Source of the DNA: Bacteroidota bacterium
GTDB taxonomy: Bacteria; Bacteroidota; Bacteroidia; Chitinophagales; Chitinophagaceae
NCBI GenBank assembly: GCA_016868895.1
Contig: VGFK01000002.1
Coordinates: 248,001 to 312,000 of the forward strand
Direction of reading: 5' to 3'
DNA length: 64,000 nucleotides
Of this stretch, positions 1-9,751 are shown in pieces. The notes beneath the pieces were generated by a model that saw only the letters and a list, made by a program, of their open reading frames with translations, had not been told where the DNA came from and made no database searches. How positions within the stretch are numbered: position 1 is the stretch's first letter; each line of letters starts with the position of its first letter. Position numbers and translations under genes: made by a program.

Positions 1-304
1 GGTAATCTTGTCCGTAAGCGTATTTCGCAATATGAGGAGCATGTTCATCTTGCTCTGTTTCCGGAAAGTAGTTGAACATCAGCACGATCACCGATTTGGC
101 TCCGGGTATAAGTTCAGAAGGATTGACACGCTTTTCAACATGATTGGACATATAGTCCATCGTACCGTGATATCCTTTGTTCAACCATGCCTCCAGCCTG
201 CGTGCATCATCATCCAATCGTTGTGCTTTGGCGATTCGGCAATCATCAAAGCCAAATTGGTTTGCCAGTTGTCTGATGAGCTGTGAGCGTTGATTGAGCA
301 ACAT
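1..304 (-). CDS. queG: epoxyqueuosine reductase QueG, N-terminal part
   Basis: This is the 5' end of a gene that runs off the left edge of the window; about 101 codons are present. The translated part contains DDCRIAKAQ near residues 20-28, then EAWLNKGYHGTMDYM and a PGAKSVIVLMFNYFP segment. These match the N-terminal domain of QueG, the cobalamin-dependent iron-sulfur reductase that converts epoxyqueuosine to queuosine in tRNA. The ATG at 302-304 is chosen because the same frame has a TAA shortly upstream and no other start lies between. The cobalamin and 4Fe-4S parts lie outside the window. The gene follows the serine-hydrolase-like gene with a short gap on the same strand. Confidence 0.85.
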   Translation of the reverse strand, partial: MLLNQRSQLIRQLANQFGFDDCRIAKAQRLDDDARRLEAWLNKGYHGTMDYMSNHVEKRVNPSELIPGAKSVIVLMFNYFPETEQDEHAPHIAKYAYGQDY

Positions 305-314
305 GCAGCATTCA

Positions 315-1370
315 TTAATTGATTACGGCCTCTACTTCTGAAATGAGTTGTTCGTAAAATGCGCGATTGGTTACGGCCAGTGGTTTTTCTGGAAGAAACA
401 TTCCAATGGTTCGGTTGTTCAGATCGATCCACGGCCAGGCGCCAGTGGGTGACCCGCAGGAATACCGCAGACCTTTTCCATCGGTTGACGTGGTTTCCAT
501 CCAGGCTCCCATCGCAAACGTAAAACCTTTGGTGAGTTCAGGATTGTAGCGAATTCGTGCATCAGGAAACTGGTTTTTTAAAAGTTCGCCGACTGAAGCT
601 GCGCTCAATACTTTTTTCCCATTGAACATTCCCTTGTTCGCAATCATAGTCAAAAAGTTCATGTAATCAAATGCAGAACATGACGCACCTCCTGAAGGAT
701 TAGGTGCTTTTCCTTCTTCGTCGTAGAACGATGATGTTTTCATCATCAGGGGTCGAAACAACTTTTCTTGCGCGACACGGTCAAATGTTTTTTTTGTAAT
801 GACCTCTAGCACCCGACCTGCTATGTTCAATCCCACACTGGCATCTGCAAAGGCTTCTCCAGGATTATCGACAATGAGCTTTTTTGTAGCAAAATATTCC
901 ATCTCTTCTTCGAGGGTGTTGTATCGGGTTTTTTGCGTGAATTTGACCAGTCCTGCTGCATCCGTATCCAATCCAACTGTTTGAGATAGGCAGTGTCGAA
1001 GGGTGATGTATCCTTTCATGTATTTGCTAAAAATGGGGATGTATTTACTCACCTGATCGTCCAGTGAAAGTTTGCCTTCATCGACAAAAATCATCACCAA
1101 TGCGGCCGTCAACCATTTGCTGCTGGCGCCAACCGGTGCCGGCATTTTTAATTTAAAATCTTCTGTTTCTTTCAGGAAAATAGTTTTCCCGTCTTTTTGA
1201 ACTACCAGCAGTTTATTCTTCCCTAAAAATTTGTCGTTTTGCATCAGGATCTTATCAAGACCCGATAAATCGACCTGTGCCTTTAGGTTCATCTGAAAAA
1301 ATAGCAGAAAAGCCAGAAGGAGACTGCAGTTAAGGCATTTAAATCTGAAGCAATATGTCATAATTACCAT
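315..1370 (-). CDS. exported beta-lactamase/serine-hydrolase-like protein without the catalytic residues
   Basis: About 351 aa with an N-terminal signal peptide ending near NLKAQ, so it is exported. The fold looks like the beta-lactamase-related (PF00144) family: GASSKWLTAALVM near residue 85, a central FADASVGLNIAGRVLE block, and GSPTGAWPWID near the C-terminus. Active members carry SxxK at the first site; here the position of the nucleophilic Ser is Ala (ASSK). The usual Tyr of the second motif appears replaced by Asp (FADAS). By motif reading it is a probable pseudoenzyme, but the frame is intact. The start at 1370 is preferred over 1421 because it gives a normal signal peptide; ATG 1361 is also possible. 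It is divergent from clpB. Confidence 0.75.
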   Translation of the reverse strand: MVIMTYCFRFKCLNCSLLLAFLLFFQMNLKAQVDLSGLDKILMQNDKFLGKNKLLVVQKDGKTIFLKETEDFKLKMPAPVGASSKWLTAALVMIFVDEGKLSLDDQVSKYIPIFSKYMKGYITLRHCLSQTVGLDTDAAGLVKFTQKTRYNTLEEEMEYFATKKLIVDNPGEAFADASVGLNIAGRVLEVITKKTFDRVAQEKLFRPLMMKTSSFYDEEGKAPNPSGGASCSAFDYMNFLTMIANKGMFNGKKVLSAASVGELLKNQFPDARIRYNPELTKGFTFAMGAWMETTSTDGKGLRYSCGSPTGAWPWIDLNNRTIGMFLPEKPLAVTNRAFYEQLISEVEAVIN

Positions 1371-1421
1371 TTTTTTCGATTGGTGGCCTATTTGAGCGAA
1401 ATAACATGTAAATCTACACAT

Positions 1422-4034
1422 ATGAATTTAAACAACTTTACCATACAGGCCGCTGAGGCAGTACAGTCGGCTCAGCAAATCGCCTTCAACAATGCACACC
1501 ATTCAGTGGAAACAGAACACCTGCTCTCTGCTTTGCTGGAACAAAAGCAGTCGCCAGTCGATTATCTTTTGAAAAAGAACAATGTTTCGGTTCCGGTTCT
1601 TCGAACTAAATTGAGTGAGTGGCTCAAGAAATTGCCGAATGCCGAGGGGGAACCTGCACAATCACTGGGAAGGGAAACCAATACGGTATTCATGCGGGCC
1701 ATATCGGGATTGACCAAGTTTGGAGATGAATTTGTTACACCCGAACACCTGCTGATGTCCTTGCTGAATGGAAATGATCAAGTGGCAAAATTGCTTCGGG
1801 AAGTGGGGCTTACAGAAAATGGATTGCTTCAATCCATCACGGAACTCCGTAAAGGAGAAAAAATCAAGAGTCAAACACAGGAAACGCAGTTCGATGCGTT
1901 GAACAAATACGCAAAAAACCTGATTGAACTTGCTCGAATGGGCAAGCTGGATCCTGTAATTGGCAGGGACGAAGAGATACGCCGCACGCTCCACATCCTC
2001 TCGAGGCGCTCCAAGAACAATCCCATCTTAGTCGGTGAGCCAGGCGTAGGCAAAACCGCTATTGCGGAAGGGTTGGCCATGCGCATTGTCAATGGAGACG
2101 TGCCCGAAAACCTGAAGAATAAATTGATCTATGCGCTGGATATGGGACAACTCATTGCAGGAGCCAAGTACAAAGGAGAATTTGAAGAGCGCTTGAAAGG
2201 AGTCGTCAAGGAAGTTTCTACCAGTGATGGAGAAATCATTCTGTTCATTGATGAGATTCATACGTTGGTCGGTGCCGGCGCAGGGGAAGGTGCGATGGAT
2301 GCTGCCAACATCCTCAAGCCTGCACTGGCACGGGGTGAACTGCGGGCCATTGGCGCTACAACACTGAATGAATACCAGAAGTATTTTGAAAAAGATAAAG
2401 CCCTTGAACGCCGGTTTCAGAAAGTGATGATTGAAGAGCCCAATGTGGAGGATGCGATTTCTATTCTCAGGGGATTGAAAGACCGATACGAAACCCATCA
2501 TCATGTTCGCATCAAAGATGAAGCCATCATAGCAGCGGTTGAACTTTCTCATCGGTACATCACCGATCGGTTTTTGCCCGATAAAGCAATTGACCTGATC
2601 GACGAAAGTGCTGCAAAACTTCGATTGGAAATGAATTCCATGCCCGAAGAGTTGGATACACTCGAGCGATCCATCCGCCAATTGGAAATTGAGCGCGAGG
2701 CCATCAAACGCGAAAACGACGAGGTAAAGATGAAAGAGCTCAATACTGAAATTGCCAATCTTTCTGTGGGGCGGGACACGCTTCGGTCCAAATGGAAGGA
2801 AGAAAAGGAATTGGTGGAAAAAATTCAGCAGTCAAAAGCCGATATTGAAAAACTAAAATTACAAGCAGAAAAAGCTGAGCGTGAAGGCGATTACGGCACC
2901 GTCGCTGAAATCCGCTACGGAAAGATAAAAGAGCGGGAGCAATCCATCATTGCCCTGACTACCGAACTGGAATCTTCCAATGACAAACGGTTATTGAAAG
3001 AGGAAGTGGATGCAGAAGACATTGCTGAAAACGTTGCCAAAGCAACGGGAATACCGGTTTCAAAAATGATGCAGGGAGATCGGGAGAAATTACTTTATCT
3101 GGAGGAGTACCTGCACCGCAGGGTAGTAGGTCAAGAGGAAGCCATTACAGCTGTTGCCGATGCAGTGCGAAGGAGCCGCGCTGGATTACAAGATCCTAAA
3201 CGGCCGATTGGATCCTTCATTTTTTTGGGTACTACCGGCGTGGGCAAGACTGAGTTGGCAAAAACATTGGCGGATTATCTGTTTGATGATGAAAGCATGA
3301 TGACGCGCATTGACATGAGTGAGTACCAGGAAAAGCACACCGTGTCTCGTTTAGTTGGTGCTCCTCCCGGATACGTAGGATATGATGAGGGTGGACAATT
3401 GACGGAGGCTGTCAGGAGAAAGCCTTACAGCGTTGTGTTGCTTGATGAAATCGAAAAAGCGCATCCGGATGTCTGGAACGTGCTCTTGCAGGTTCTCGAC
3501 GATGGAAGGCTAACCGATAACAAAGGGAGGGTGGTTAATTTCAAGAATACGATCATCATCATGACCTCTAACCTGGGAAGTCACCTGATACAAGAAGCAT
3601 TTGAACAGGCAGAGGAGGGAAGTCTTGAATCTGCAGCAAACAAAGCAAGACTGGAAGTGATGGCTTTATTGAAACAGACCATTCGTCCGGAATTTCTGAA
3701 CCGTGTGGATGAAATCATCATGTTCCAGCCGCTGAGCCGGAAAAATATACGCTCCATCATTCAGGTTCAATTGGAGAGCCTGAGGCGACTGGTTGCGGGA
3801 TCCAACATCACTCTTGAATTTACTACGTATGCGATTGATTTTCTCGCTGAGAATGGATTTGACCCACAGTTTGGAGCGCGCCCGTTGAAGCGGCTGATAC
3901 AAAAAGAGATCATCAATCAATTGTCCAGAAAAATTCTAGCAGGAGAGGTGGATCGATCCAAACCCGTTATCGTGGACGTCTTCGATGGGGTGGTCGTCTT
4001 TCGGAACCAACGGGAGCTTTCGGTGAAGGAATAA
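1422..4034 (+). CDS. clpB: ATP-dependent disaggregase ClpB
   Basis: 870 aa, the usual length for ClpB, which works with DnaK to pull proteins out of aggregates. In order: an N-terminal Clp repeat domain (residues 1-150), first AAA+ module with Walker A GEPGVGKT near 205 and Walker [11 protein letters not shown] near 275, a long charged coiled-coil middle domain (about 405-530), and a second AAA+ module with [10 protein letters not shown] near 603 and a sensor 2 GARPLKR near the end. The middle domain separates it from ClpA and ClpX. The start at 1422 ([13 protein letters not shown]) fits the family; a longer frame from 1380 adds an unlikely 14 residues. The last 68 bases overlap the end of the opposing helicase gene. 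Confidence 0.97.
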   Translation: MNLNNFTIQAAEAVQSAQQIAFNNAHHSVETEHLLSALLEQKQSPVDYLLKKNNVSVPVLRTKLSEWLKKLPNAEGEPAQSLGRETNTVFMRAISGLTKFGDEFVTPEHLLMSLLNGNDQVAKLLREVGLTENGLLQSITELRKGEKIKSQTQETQFDALNKYAKNLIELARMGKLDPVIGRDEEIRRTLHILSRRSKNNPILVGEPGVGKTAIAEGLAMRIVNGDVPENLKNKLIYALDMGQLIAGAKYKGEFEERLKGVVKEVSTSDGEIILFIDEIHTLVGAGAGEGAMDAANILKPALARGELRAIGATTLNEYQKYFEKDKALERRFQKVMIEEPNVEDAISILRGLKDRYETHHHVRIKDEAIIAAVELSHRYITDRFLPDKAIDLIDESAAKLRLEMNSMPEELDTLERSIRQLEIEREAIKRENDEVKMKELNTEIANLSVGRDTLRSKWKEEKELVEKIQQSKADIEKLKLQAEKAEREGDYGTVAEIRYGKIKEREQSIIALTTELESSNDKRLLKEEVDAEDIAENVAKATGIPVSKMMQGDREKLLYLEEYLHRRVVGQEEAITAVADAVRRSRAGLQDPKRPIGSFIFLGTTGVGKTELAKTLADYLFDDESMMTRIDMSEYQEKHTVSRLVGAPPGYVGYDEGGQLTEAVRRKPYSVVLLDEIEKAHPDVWNVLLQVLDDGRLTDNKGRVVNFKNTIIIMTSNLGSHLIQEAFEQAEEGSLESAANKARLEVMALLKQTIRPEFLNRVDEIIMFQPLSRKNIRSIIQVQLESLRRLVAGSNITLEFTTYAIDFLAENGFDPQFGARPLKRLIQKEIINQLSRKILAGEVDRSKPVIVDVFDGVVVFRNQRELSVKE

Positions 4035-5160
4035 TAGTGGGGGGAAGCTCAACGCGTTCTATCCTTTTACCAATGAGGGATTCAATTCGTTTCATTTTTC
4101 GCTGATCCATGGGGTTCACCAGCGTGATGGCCATGCCCTTGTTTTCGGCGCGAGCGGTACGACCGATCCGGTGCACATAATCTTCTCCATCTGGCGGAAC
4201 ATCGAAATTGATCACCAGTTCAATTTCATCAATGTGAATGCCCCTGCTCAGGATATCGGTTGCCACCAAAATAGGAACCCGCTTGGAGGAGAATCCCTGC
4301 AGCACGTCCTCGCGCTGCTGCTGATCCAGATCGGAATGTATCTCCTTGGCATCGAGTTCCAGCTTTTGCAATTGACGGGTAAGCTGTTTGACGGTTTGCT
4401 TTTTGGAACAGAAAATCAAGACGGATTTAAATTTGCCCTCAGAAAGAACATGGGAAATCAGGGGAATTTTTTCGCCATCTGAAACCGTGTACTGCAATTG
4501 CTGAATGGTTTCAGGAGGTTTTGATACGGCAATATTGATCTCGACCGGTGCGTGAAGAATTTTTTTGGCCAGCTGCAAGATTTTCGGAGGCATCGTCGCG
4601 GAGAACAGAAGGGTTTGCCGTTTTGTCGGCAAATGAGAGATGATACGCATGATGTCATCATGAAAACCCATATCGAGCATGCGGTCTGCTTCATCCAAGA
4701 TCAAATAGTCCAGTTCTTTCATGCGCGCATACCCCATGTTGAGATGGGAAATCAGCTTTCCCGGAGTAGCCACAACAATATCTACTCCTGTGGACAGCGC
4801 CTGTTTTTCCCTCACAAAAGCACCACCGTCGCCGCCTCCATAAATCGCCATTGAACTGAGTTCGGTAAAATAGGTAAGCCCATCCAGGTGGGTACTGATT
4901 TGAATGGCCAATTCTCGTGTGGGGACCAATATCAGGGCGTGAACTTCGGAGTCTTTGCGTTCTGCGTTGAGTAGCCCATTGATAACAGGGAGCAGAAAGG
5001 CTGCCGTTTTTCCTGTTCCCGTTTGGGCACAGGCAATCAAGTCTTTGCCCTGTAGGATGAGGGGGATTGCTTGCTCTTGTATCGGAGTGGGTTTTTTATA
5101 GCCACTGGCCTCAATACTTTCCTTGAGGGTAGGGTGAAAATCAAATGAACAAAAATCCAA
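3967..5160 (-). CDS. DEAD-box RNA helicase (RhlE-like)
   Basis: 397 aa. The two RecA-like domains carry the full motif set: Q motif with PTPIQEQAIP (residues 25-34), AQTGTGKT at 45-52, PTRELA at 80-85, DEAD at 156-159, SAT near 190, and HRIGRTAR near 335. Such ATP-dependent helicases remodel RNA during ribosome assembly or decay. The C-terminal tail is short, basic and proline-rich (PPHRRRPR), as in RhlE-type proteins. The last 23 or so codons are read antisense to the end of clpB, so the genes share 68 bases tail to tail. Confidence 0.93.
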   Translation of the reverse strand: MDFCSFDFHPTLKESIEASGYKKPTPIQEQAIPLILQGKDLIACAQTGTGKTAAFLLPVINGLLNAERKDSEVHALILVPTRELAIQISTHLDGLTYFTELSSMAIYGGGDGGAFVREKQALSTGVDIVVATPGKLISHLNMGYARMKELDYLILDEADRMLDMGFHDDIMRIISHLPTKRQTLLFSATMPPKILQLAKKILHAPVEINIAVSKPPETIQQLQYTVSDGEKIPLISHVLSEGKFKSVLIFCSKKQTVKQLTRQLQKLELDAKEIHSDLDQQQREDVLQGFSSKRVPILVATDILSRGIHIDEIELVINFDVPPDGEDYVHRIGRTARAENKGMAITLVNPMDQRKMKRIESLIGKRIERVELPPTIIPSPKAPVGSERRPPHRRRPR

Positions 5161-5224
5161 TGAATAGTATATTGGTGAGTGCGAAGATAACTCGTTATTT
5201 TTACCAACAGTTAATTATTCGCGT

Positions 5225-5935
5225 ATGAGGCTGAATCCAACACTTCTTCTCTGTGTAGTTCTAACGGTACCTGTAGTAGAAGGCTACTCACAAAGCATCA
5301 CAGCACCGGTCTCCACTAATTTTTACATGGAAACGTATAATATTCGGGGCAAGCCCTTTATCAATCCGGAGGCTACCAATGTTGAAGGAACACCGTTATT
5401 GAATACCGAATGGGGATCCGGCACAGTGTATTTTAAGGATGGTGCAATTGCAAAAGAAATAGAGTTGAAATTCAACCTGGAAAAGAATGAATTGTATTTC
5501 AACCGGGATGGCTCCCTATTTCTCTTCAATGATCCAATTGCTTCCTTTCGGATGAAGTATGCAAGTGTTGGAAAGCAATTTGACGTGTTGTTCAGAAGCG
5601 GATACCCTGCAGCAGGGAAACTTGGTCCTTCCACATTTTTTCAGGTACTGCAGGATGGCGCAAAATTTCAATTGCTGGACTACCGGTACTCTTATTTGGG
5701 CGATTCATACCGGTATGGAGGCACGGCTAAACAAGCCTTCATAGAAGGGGAGGAGCTGTACATTTTCGATATAGCCTTTTCGAAAATGATCAAAATCAAA
5801 CGGGGCGAGCAGGGTCTTTTGGAATCCATGCCTGCGGAGCTTTCTTCCAAGATCATCTCTATTGCGAAATCACAGCGATCCAAATTAAAATCTAATCAGG
5901 ATCTCATGATGCTGGTGGAGGAGTTGAATAAATAA
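5225..5935 (+). CDS. exported protein of unknown function
   Basis: 236 aa with a signal peptide (hydrophobic residues 6-20, likely cleaved after GYSQ). The mature part is rich in beta-strand-like alternating segments with repeated charged and aromatic residues and no recognisable catalytic motif. I do not recognise the family. It starts a plus-strand run with the lipoprotein gene 10 bases downstream, and it is divergent from the helicase gene. Its product is probably periplasmic or attached to the envelope. Confidence 0.7.
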   Translation: MRLNPTLLLCVVLTVPVVEGYSQSITAPVSTNFYMETYNIRGKPFINPEATNVEGTPLLNTEWGSGTVYFKDGAIAKEIELKFNLEKNELYFNRDGSLFLFNDPIASFRMKYASVGKQFDVLFRSGYPAAGKLGPSTFFQVLQDGAKFQLLDYRYSYLGDSYRYGGTAKQAFIEGEELYIFDIAFSKMIKIKRGEQGLLESMPAELSSKIISIAKSQRSKLKSNQDLMMLVEELNK

Positions 5936-5945
5936 TTTTTAAGTG

Positions 5946-6950
5946 ATGCAATTCATGTTACGCAGTTCAATTTTTGCTGTATTTGTTTTTTTGTTGACCG
6001 GTTGCGGGTGGGCGCAAAATGAGCCCAAGGGTAGTGGACCTGCTGTTGCGGAGGCTCCGAACGCACCGGTGTTGGATAGCGCTTTGTATCGGACGAGAAT
6101 GAGTGCGATGCTCAACGGAGACTCTTCTGCAAAATGGAGATTCAAAGGCGATTATCCCTTGCAGGGAGCTTTGTTGCCGTTCAATCGTATTGTGGCCTAT
6201 TATGGGAATCTGTACTCTACCCGAATGGGAATTTTAGGAGAATTGCCCAAGGCGCAGATGTTTGCTCGCCTCAAAGAGGAGGTGGCTGAATGGGCAAAAG
6301 CTGATTCCGCTACACCGGTGATTCCTGCTTTGCACTACATCGTTACCACGGCACAAGGTGCTCCAGGTTCCTCAGGTAAATACCGCCTTCGCATGCCCAA
6401 TGCCCAAATTGACAAAATCATGGTCATGGCGGAAGAGATCGGTGCCATTGTATTTTTGGATATTCAAGTCGGCTTGAGTACCCTACAGGAAGAAATTCCC
6501 GTGATTGAAAAATACCTCAAGTTGCCCAATGTACATCTTGGAATTGATCCTGAGTTTTCAATGAAAGGCGGCCAACGTCCAGGCGCCGTGATTGGTCATT
6601 TTGATGCAGCCGATATCAACTATGCTTCTCAGTACCTTGCCGAACTTGTAAAAACACATAACCTTCCACCAAAAGTTTTGATTCTGCATCGGTTCACACA
6701 GGGAATGATAAAGAATTACACGTCAATTTCCATGCGTCCTGAAGTACAGGTAGTAGTCGACATGGATGGATGGGGATCTCCAGCACGGAAAATCAACACG
6801 TATAAACTTTTTGCATACGGTGAACCAATTCAGTTTACAGGATTCAAGCTGTTTTATAAAAACGACTTGAGAGAAGCGCCGCATCGTTTGCTCACTAAAA
6901 AAGAGCTACTGGCCCTCAAGCCAGCGCCGCTCTATATTCAGTATCAGTAA
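5946..6950 (+). CDS. lipoprotein of unknown function
   Basis: 334 aa. A lipobox-like LLTGC lies near residue 18 after a hydrophobic stretch, so the protein is probably lipidated. The mature part alternates beta-strands and helices (VIPALHYIVTT, AIVFLDIQVGLS, VHLGIDPEFSMKGG, PKVLILHRFTQGMI), which resembles a TIM-barrel glycosidase-type fold, but no catalytic pair can be assigned. ATG 5946 is preferred to GTG 5943. The stop codon overlaps the next start as TAATG, so translation with the cupin gene is probably coupled. Confidence 0.72.
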   Translation: MQFMLRSSIFAVFVFLLTGCGWAQNEPKGSGPAVAEAPNAPVLDSALYRTRMSAMLNGDSSAKWRFKGDYPLQGALLPFNRIVAYYGNLYSTRMGILGELPKAQMFARLKEEVAEWAKADSATPVIPALHYIVTTAQGAPGSSGKYRLRMPNAQIDKIMVMAEEIGAIVFLDIQVGLSTLQEEIPVIEKYLKLPNVHLGIDPEFSMKGGQRPGAVIGHFDAADINYASQYLAELVKTHNLPPKVLILHRFTQGMIKNYTSISMRPEVQVVVDMDGWGSPARKINTYKLFAYGEPIQFTGFKLFYKNDLREAPHRLLTKKELLALKPAPLYIQYQ

Positions 6951-7471
6951 TGCATCCGGCTCCACACCTTGATCGTGTTGAAGCATTGATTAAGCAGTAT
7001 CAGATGCTTCCTCACCCCGAGGGAGGGTATTATACCCGAACCTTTCGATCGCCCATAGTGCTTGATCCATCGTGCATTGGCCATGGCTTTGAAGGGAGCA
7101 GGCCTATTTCTACTGCCATTTATTTTTTAATTCCAGCCGGGAAATGCTCGGCATTTCACCGGTTGCGCAACGATGAAATCTGGCATTTTTATACAGGGGA
7201 TCCTGTTTGTATTCATACTATCGACAACAATGGACACTACCATCAACATGTTCTTGCCGATGATGGGGTTGCTCACTCAACGTTTCAGTACCTGGTCCCT
7301 GCTGGAACCTGGATGGCGGCAGAGTTGAATGCTACAAATCATGGGTTTGGACTTGTGGGGTGCACCGTTTCACCTGGTTTTGAGTTTGAAGATCTGGAAA
7401 TGGGAAAAAAAGATGAACTCTGTGAACTGTTTCCAGCGTACCGTACACTTATTGAGCGACTCTGTCTTTAA
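6950..7471 (+). CDS. cupin_5 / DUF985 family protein
   Basis: 173 aa. It has the marks of the DUF985 cupin family: LPHPEGGYYTRTFRS near residues 20-35, TAIYFLIPAG, HRLRNDEIWHFYTGD with likely metal-binding His residues, VPAGTWMAAE, and LVGCTVSPGFEFEDLEMG. The fold is a single small beta-barrel; the substrate is not known for most members. It overlaps the upstream lipoprotein gene by one base and ends shortly before the converging permease gene. Confidence 0.88.
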   Translation: MHPAPHLDRVEALIKQYQMLPHPEGGYYTRTFRSPIVLDPSCIGHGFEGSRPISTAIYFLIPAGKCSAFHRLRNDEIWHFYTGDPVCIHTIDNNGHYHQHVLADDGVAHSTFQYLVPAGTWMAAELNATNHGFGLVGCTVSPGFEFEDLEMGKKDELCELFPAYRTLIERLCL

Positions 7472-7495
7472 TTCGGGATTGAACCAACGTTCACC

Positions 7496-7894
7496 TCAGC
7501 GCTTATCCGAAAGTAATAGCTTAATGGCCAGTGCGATCATCACAACTGCAAAAATGCGTTTTACCATAACTTCACTGAGGCCAAGTGAAAACTTACTGCC
7601 CAGGTAGCTACCCAGTACAAAACCGATGGCGAGCAGACCGGCATATTTGAAATCTACGTATCCCTTTTTATAATAATTGATGACGGCCAGCAGACCAACG
7701 GGAAATACCATCATGGCCAGCGAGGTACCTTGTGCAAGGTGTTGACTGAATCCTATGATGAGTACAAGCGCGGGAACAATGAGAACCCCGCCACCGATGC
7801 CGACCAATCCTCCCAGAAATCCCGCAGCCAGTCCAATCAGGACCACATAGATAATTGTTTCCATGGTAAGAGGTTTAGGTTGTTCCATTTTCAT
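7496..7894 (-). CDS. half-length TSUP (TauE/SafE) family permease
   Basis: 132 aa with about four membrane segments. The N-terminal glycine-rich stretch GLAAGFLGGLVGIGGG is the signature of the TSUP family of sulfite/organosulfonate/anion exporters. Full members are around 250 aa with two such halves; this protein has only one, so it would need to act as a dimer. The start overlaps the crcB stop as TAATG. The substrate cannot be read from the sequence. Confidence 0.88.
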   Translation of the reverse strand: MKMEQPKPLTMETIIYVVLIGLAAGFLGGLVGIGGGVLIVPALVLIIGFSQHLAQGTSLAMMVFPVGLLAVINYYKKGYVDFKYAGLLAIGFVLGSYLGSKFSLGLSEVMVKRIFAVVMIALAIKLLLSDKR

Positions 7895-8268
7895 TATTTG
7901 AATAAAGCCATCCCCAAGGCAGTCAGGAGGATGCTCAACACTACCGATGCCACTATATACATCATCGCATATGCGGTGTTTCCGGATCGGATAAGGTGTA
8001 TGTTTTCAAGGGCGAAGGCAGAAAAGGTTGTAAATCCTCCGCAAAATCCAACCGACAGCAGCAAGCGGGTTTGCTCGCTTATCGGATGCAAGCGCTGAGA
8101 AAGCGCAATGATTACGCCAATGCAAAAGCTGCCGATGAGATTGATGGTCAATGTGGACCAGGGAAATTTTGCAGGAGAATCAGATTGAAAAAGCAATGAA
8201 GTCAGATAGCGCAATACTCCTCCAGTTCCGCTGCCCAATGCCACCAGGAGAAGGTTCTTCCACATCAT
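7894..8268 (-). CDS. crcB: fluoride ion channel CrcB/Fluc
   Basis: 124 aa, the normal size of a Fluc subunit, with four membrane helices. Family marks are GSGTGGVLRY near the N-terminus, TINLIGSFCIG with the conserved Asn, and GFCGGFTTFSAFALE with the Phe/Thr/Ser fluoride track. Dual-topology dimers export fluoride. No crcB riboswitch was recognised; the gene sits inside a tight operon with TAATG junctions on both sides, so control is probably shared with its neighbours. Confidence 0.95.
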   Translation of the reverse strand: MMWKNLLLVALGSGTGGVLRYLTSLLFQSDSPAKFPWSTLTINLIGSFCIGVIIALSQRLHPISEQTRLLLSVGFCGGFTTFSAFALENIHLIRSGNTAYAMMYIVASVVLSILLTALGMALFK

Positions 8269-8696
8269 TATTCAATCGTCAGGTTTCCGGAAAAGGTATA
8301 ACTGAAGTCCACTCGCCATTTGCCTTCTGATTGCATCACTTTGATCTCTGTTGGTTTTTTCGTAAATGAGTTGGAGTAGTTGATGATGGAGGTGCTGTCG
8401 TTAAGTGTTTCGACTTTATTCACGATTATCGAAGATGAGCGCAGCGAGAGCAGTTCCCCCTGTGGACGTTTTTTCATATGTTGACTGTACCGTTTGAACA
8501 GTTCCATGTCTTCTGCATCTTTTTTCAGGTAAAGCGTTGCCTTTTCGTAATCGCCATCCAAGACAGCCCGCACAAACTCTCTACCCGCATCCATGGGATC
8601 TTCCGGCTCTTTGAATCCTTCTGGAGTAGAGCAGGAGACCAGGAACAGTCCACAGATGAAAAGAAGCCGGTAAACAATCGTCTTACTGTGCAGCAT
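8268..8696 (-). CDS. small lipoprotein, DUF4878-like
   Basis: 142 aa. A lipoprotein signal ends at FLVSC near residue 22. The mature domain has the layout of NTF2-like/DUF4878 lipoproteins: a helix with [21 protein letters not shown], a KR-rich middle, then several beta-strands ending with [11 protein letters not shown]. The function is unknown. It overlaps the end of phoH by 14 bases and is followed by crcB with a one-base overlap, so it belongs to the phoH-crcB-TSUP run. Confidence 0.75.
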   Translation of the reverse strand: MLHSKTIVYRLLFICGLFLVSCSTPEGFKEPEDPMDAGREFVRAVLDGDYEKATLYLKKDAEDMELFKRYSQHMKKRPQGELLSLRSSSIIVNKVETLNDSTSIINYSNSFTKKPTEIKVMQSEGKWRVDFSYTFSGNLTIE

Positions 8697-9651
8697 TGTT
8701 GTCTTTTTCTTTATCGTAGGCGCGGATGATGGCTTTTACCAATCGGTGGCGCACCACGTCTTCTTCATCCAGTTCAATGTGTGCGATGCCGTCTATGTTT
8801 TTTAAGATGCGTCGGGCTTTTTCCAATCCACTTTTTTGATTTTTCGGTAAATCAATTTGACTGAGATCGCCCGTAATGATCGCTTTCGCATTAGAACCAA
8901 TACGCGTCAAAAACATTTTGATTTGCAGATCCGTTGTGTTTTGTGCTTCATCCAAAATGATGAAGGCGTTGTCCAGGGTGCGACCCCGCATATACGCCAG
9001 CGGTGCAATTTCAATTACGCGTGTAGACATGTAATACCCAAGTTTATCGGCTGGAATCATATCGTCTAATGCATCATAGAGTGGCCTGAGGTAGGGGTCA
9101 ATCTTTTCTTTGAGATCGCCCGGCAAAAAACCCAGGCTTTCACCCGCTTCTACGGCTGGTCGGGTAAGAATAATCTTCTTGACCATTTTATTTTTAAGCG
9201 CCCGAACGGCCAGTGCTACGGCTGTGTAGGTCTTTCCTGTTCCTGCGGGACCAATGGCAAATAGAATATCGTTCTTATCGGCCATCAAAACCATTTTCTT
9301 TTGGTTTTGCGTCCGTGCCCTAACGGATTTCCCATTCGGGCCAAACACCAATACGTCGTTTGGATTTTTCTCAATAAAATTATCGATGACCTCCGAATCA
9401 TCTCCTCCCAGAATTTGTTCAAAATAATTGTGGCTGACATTGCCATTGCGCTCAAGGTATTGAACCAGCAAGTCGATTTTTTCTTTGGCCTGCTCAATTT
9501 GATCAGACGCGCCACTTAATTTGATCTGTGTTCCTCTGCTGAGGATTTTGAGGAGAGGAAATCTTTTTTTGAGGAGATCTAGTTTGCCATTGTTTACACC
9601 GAAAAACTCAATCGGATTAATGGATTCAAGGTTGATGATGGCTTCCGTCAA
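8683..9651 (-). CDS. phoH: PhoH family ATPase
   Basis: 322 aa. A KH-like N-terminal region ([20 protein letters not shown]) is followed by a P-loop ATPase with [13 protein letters not shown] near residue 135 and [10 protein letters not shown] near 233, typical of PhoH/YbeZ. Relatives are linked to RNA metabolism and ribosome maturation. YbeZ is often next to the endonuclease gene ybeY; no ybeY is seen here. A good promoter match lies 40 bases upstream. The gene leads a four-gene minus-strand operon. Confidence 0.93.
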   Translation of the reverse strand: MTEAIINLESINPIEFFGVNNGKLDLLKKRFPLLKILSRGTQIKLSGASDQIEQAKEKIDLLVQYLERNGNVSHNYFEQILGGDDSEVIDNFIEKNPNDVLVFGPNGKSVRARTQNQKKMVLMADKNDILFAIGPAGTGKTYTAVALAVRALKNKMVKKIILTRPAVEAGESLGFLPGDLKEKIDPYLRPLYDALDDMIPADKLGYYMSTRVIEIAPLAYMRGRTLDNAFIILDEAQNTTDLQIKMFLTRIGSNAKAIITGDLSQIDLPKNQKSGLEKARRILKNIDGIAHIELDEEDVVRHRLVKAIIRAYDKEKDNNAAQ

Positions 9652-9694
9652 TGATACGAATTTAAAGGGTGATGCTGACTGATTGTGTTCTATT

Positions 9695-9725
9695 CAAATT
9701 TAGAATTTTGAAACTGAAAAACAAA
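9695..9725 (-). promoter_or_regulatory. Bacteroidetes-type promoter for the phoH operon
   Basis: Read on the minus strand, TTTG (9722-9725) is followed after 19 bases by TAAATTTG (9695-9702). This matches the -33/-7 consensus TTTG and TAnnTTTG. Transcription would start near 9690, giving a leader of about 40 bases before phoH. Confidence 0.65.
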
Positions 9726-9751
9726 CAATCAATTTATCAACAGCCTGTTAA

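Noticed and set aside
2028-2681. 217-aa antisense ORF inside clpB
   Set aside because: It lies wholly under a well-conserved gene, has no signal or family features and follows from the codon use of clpB.
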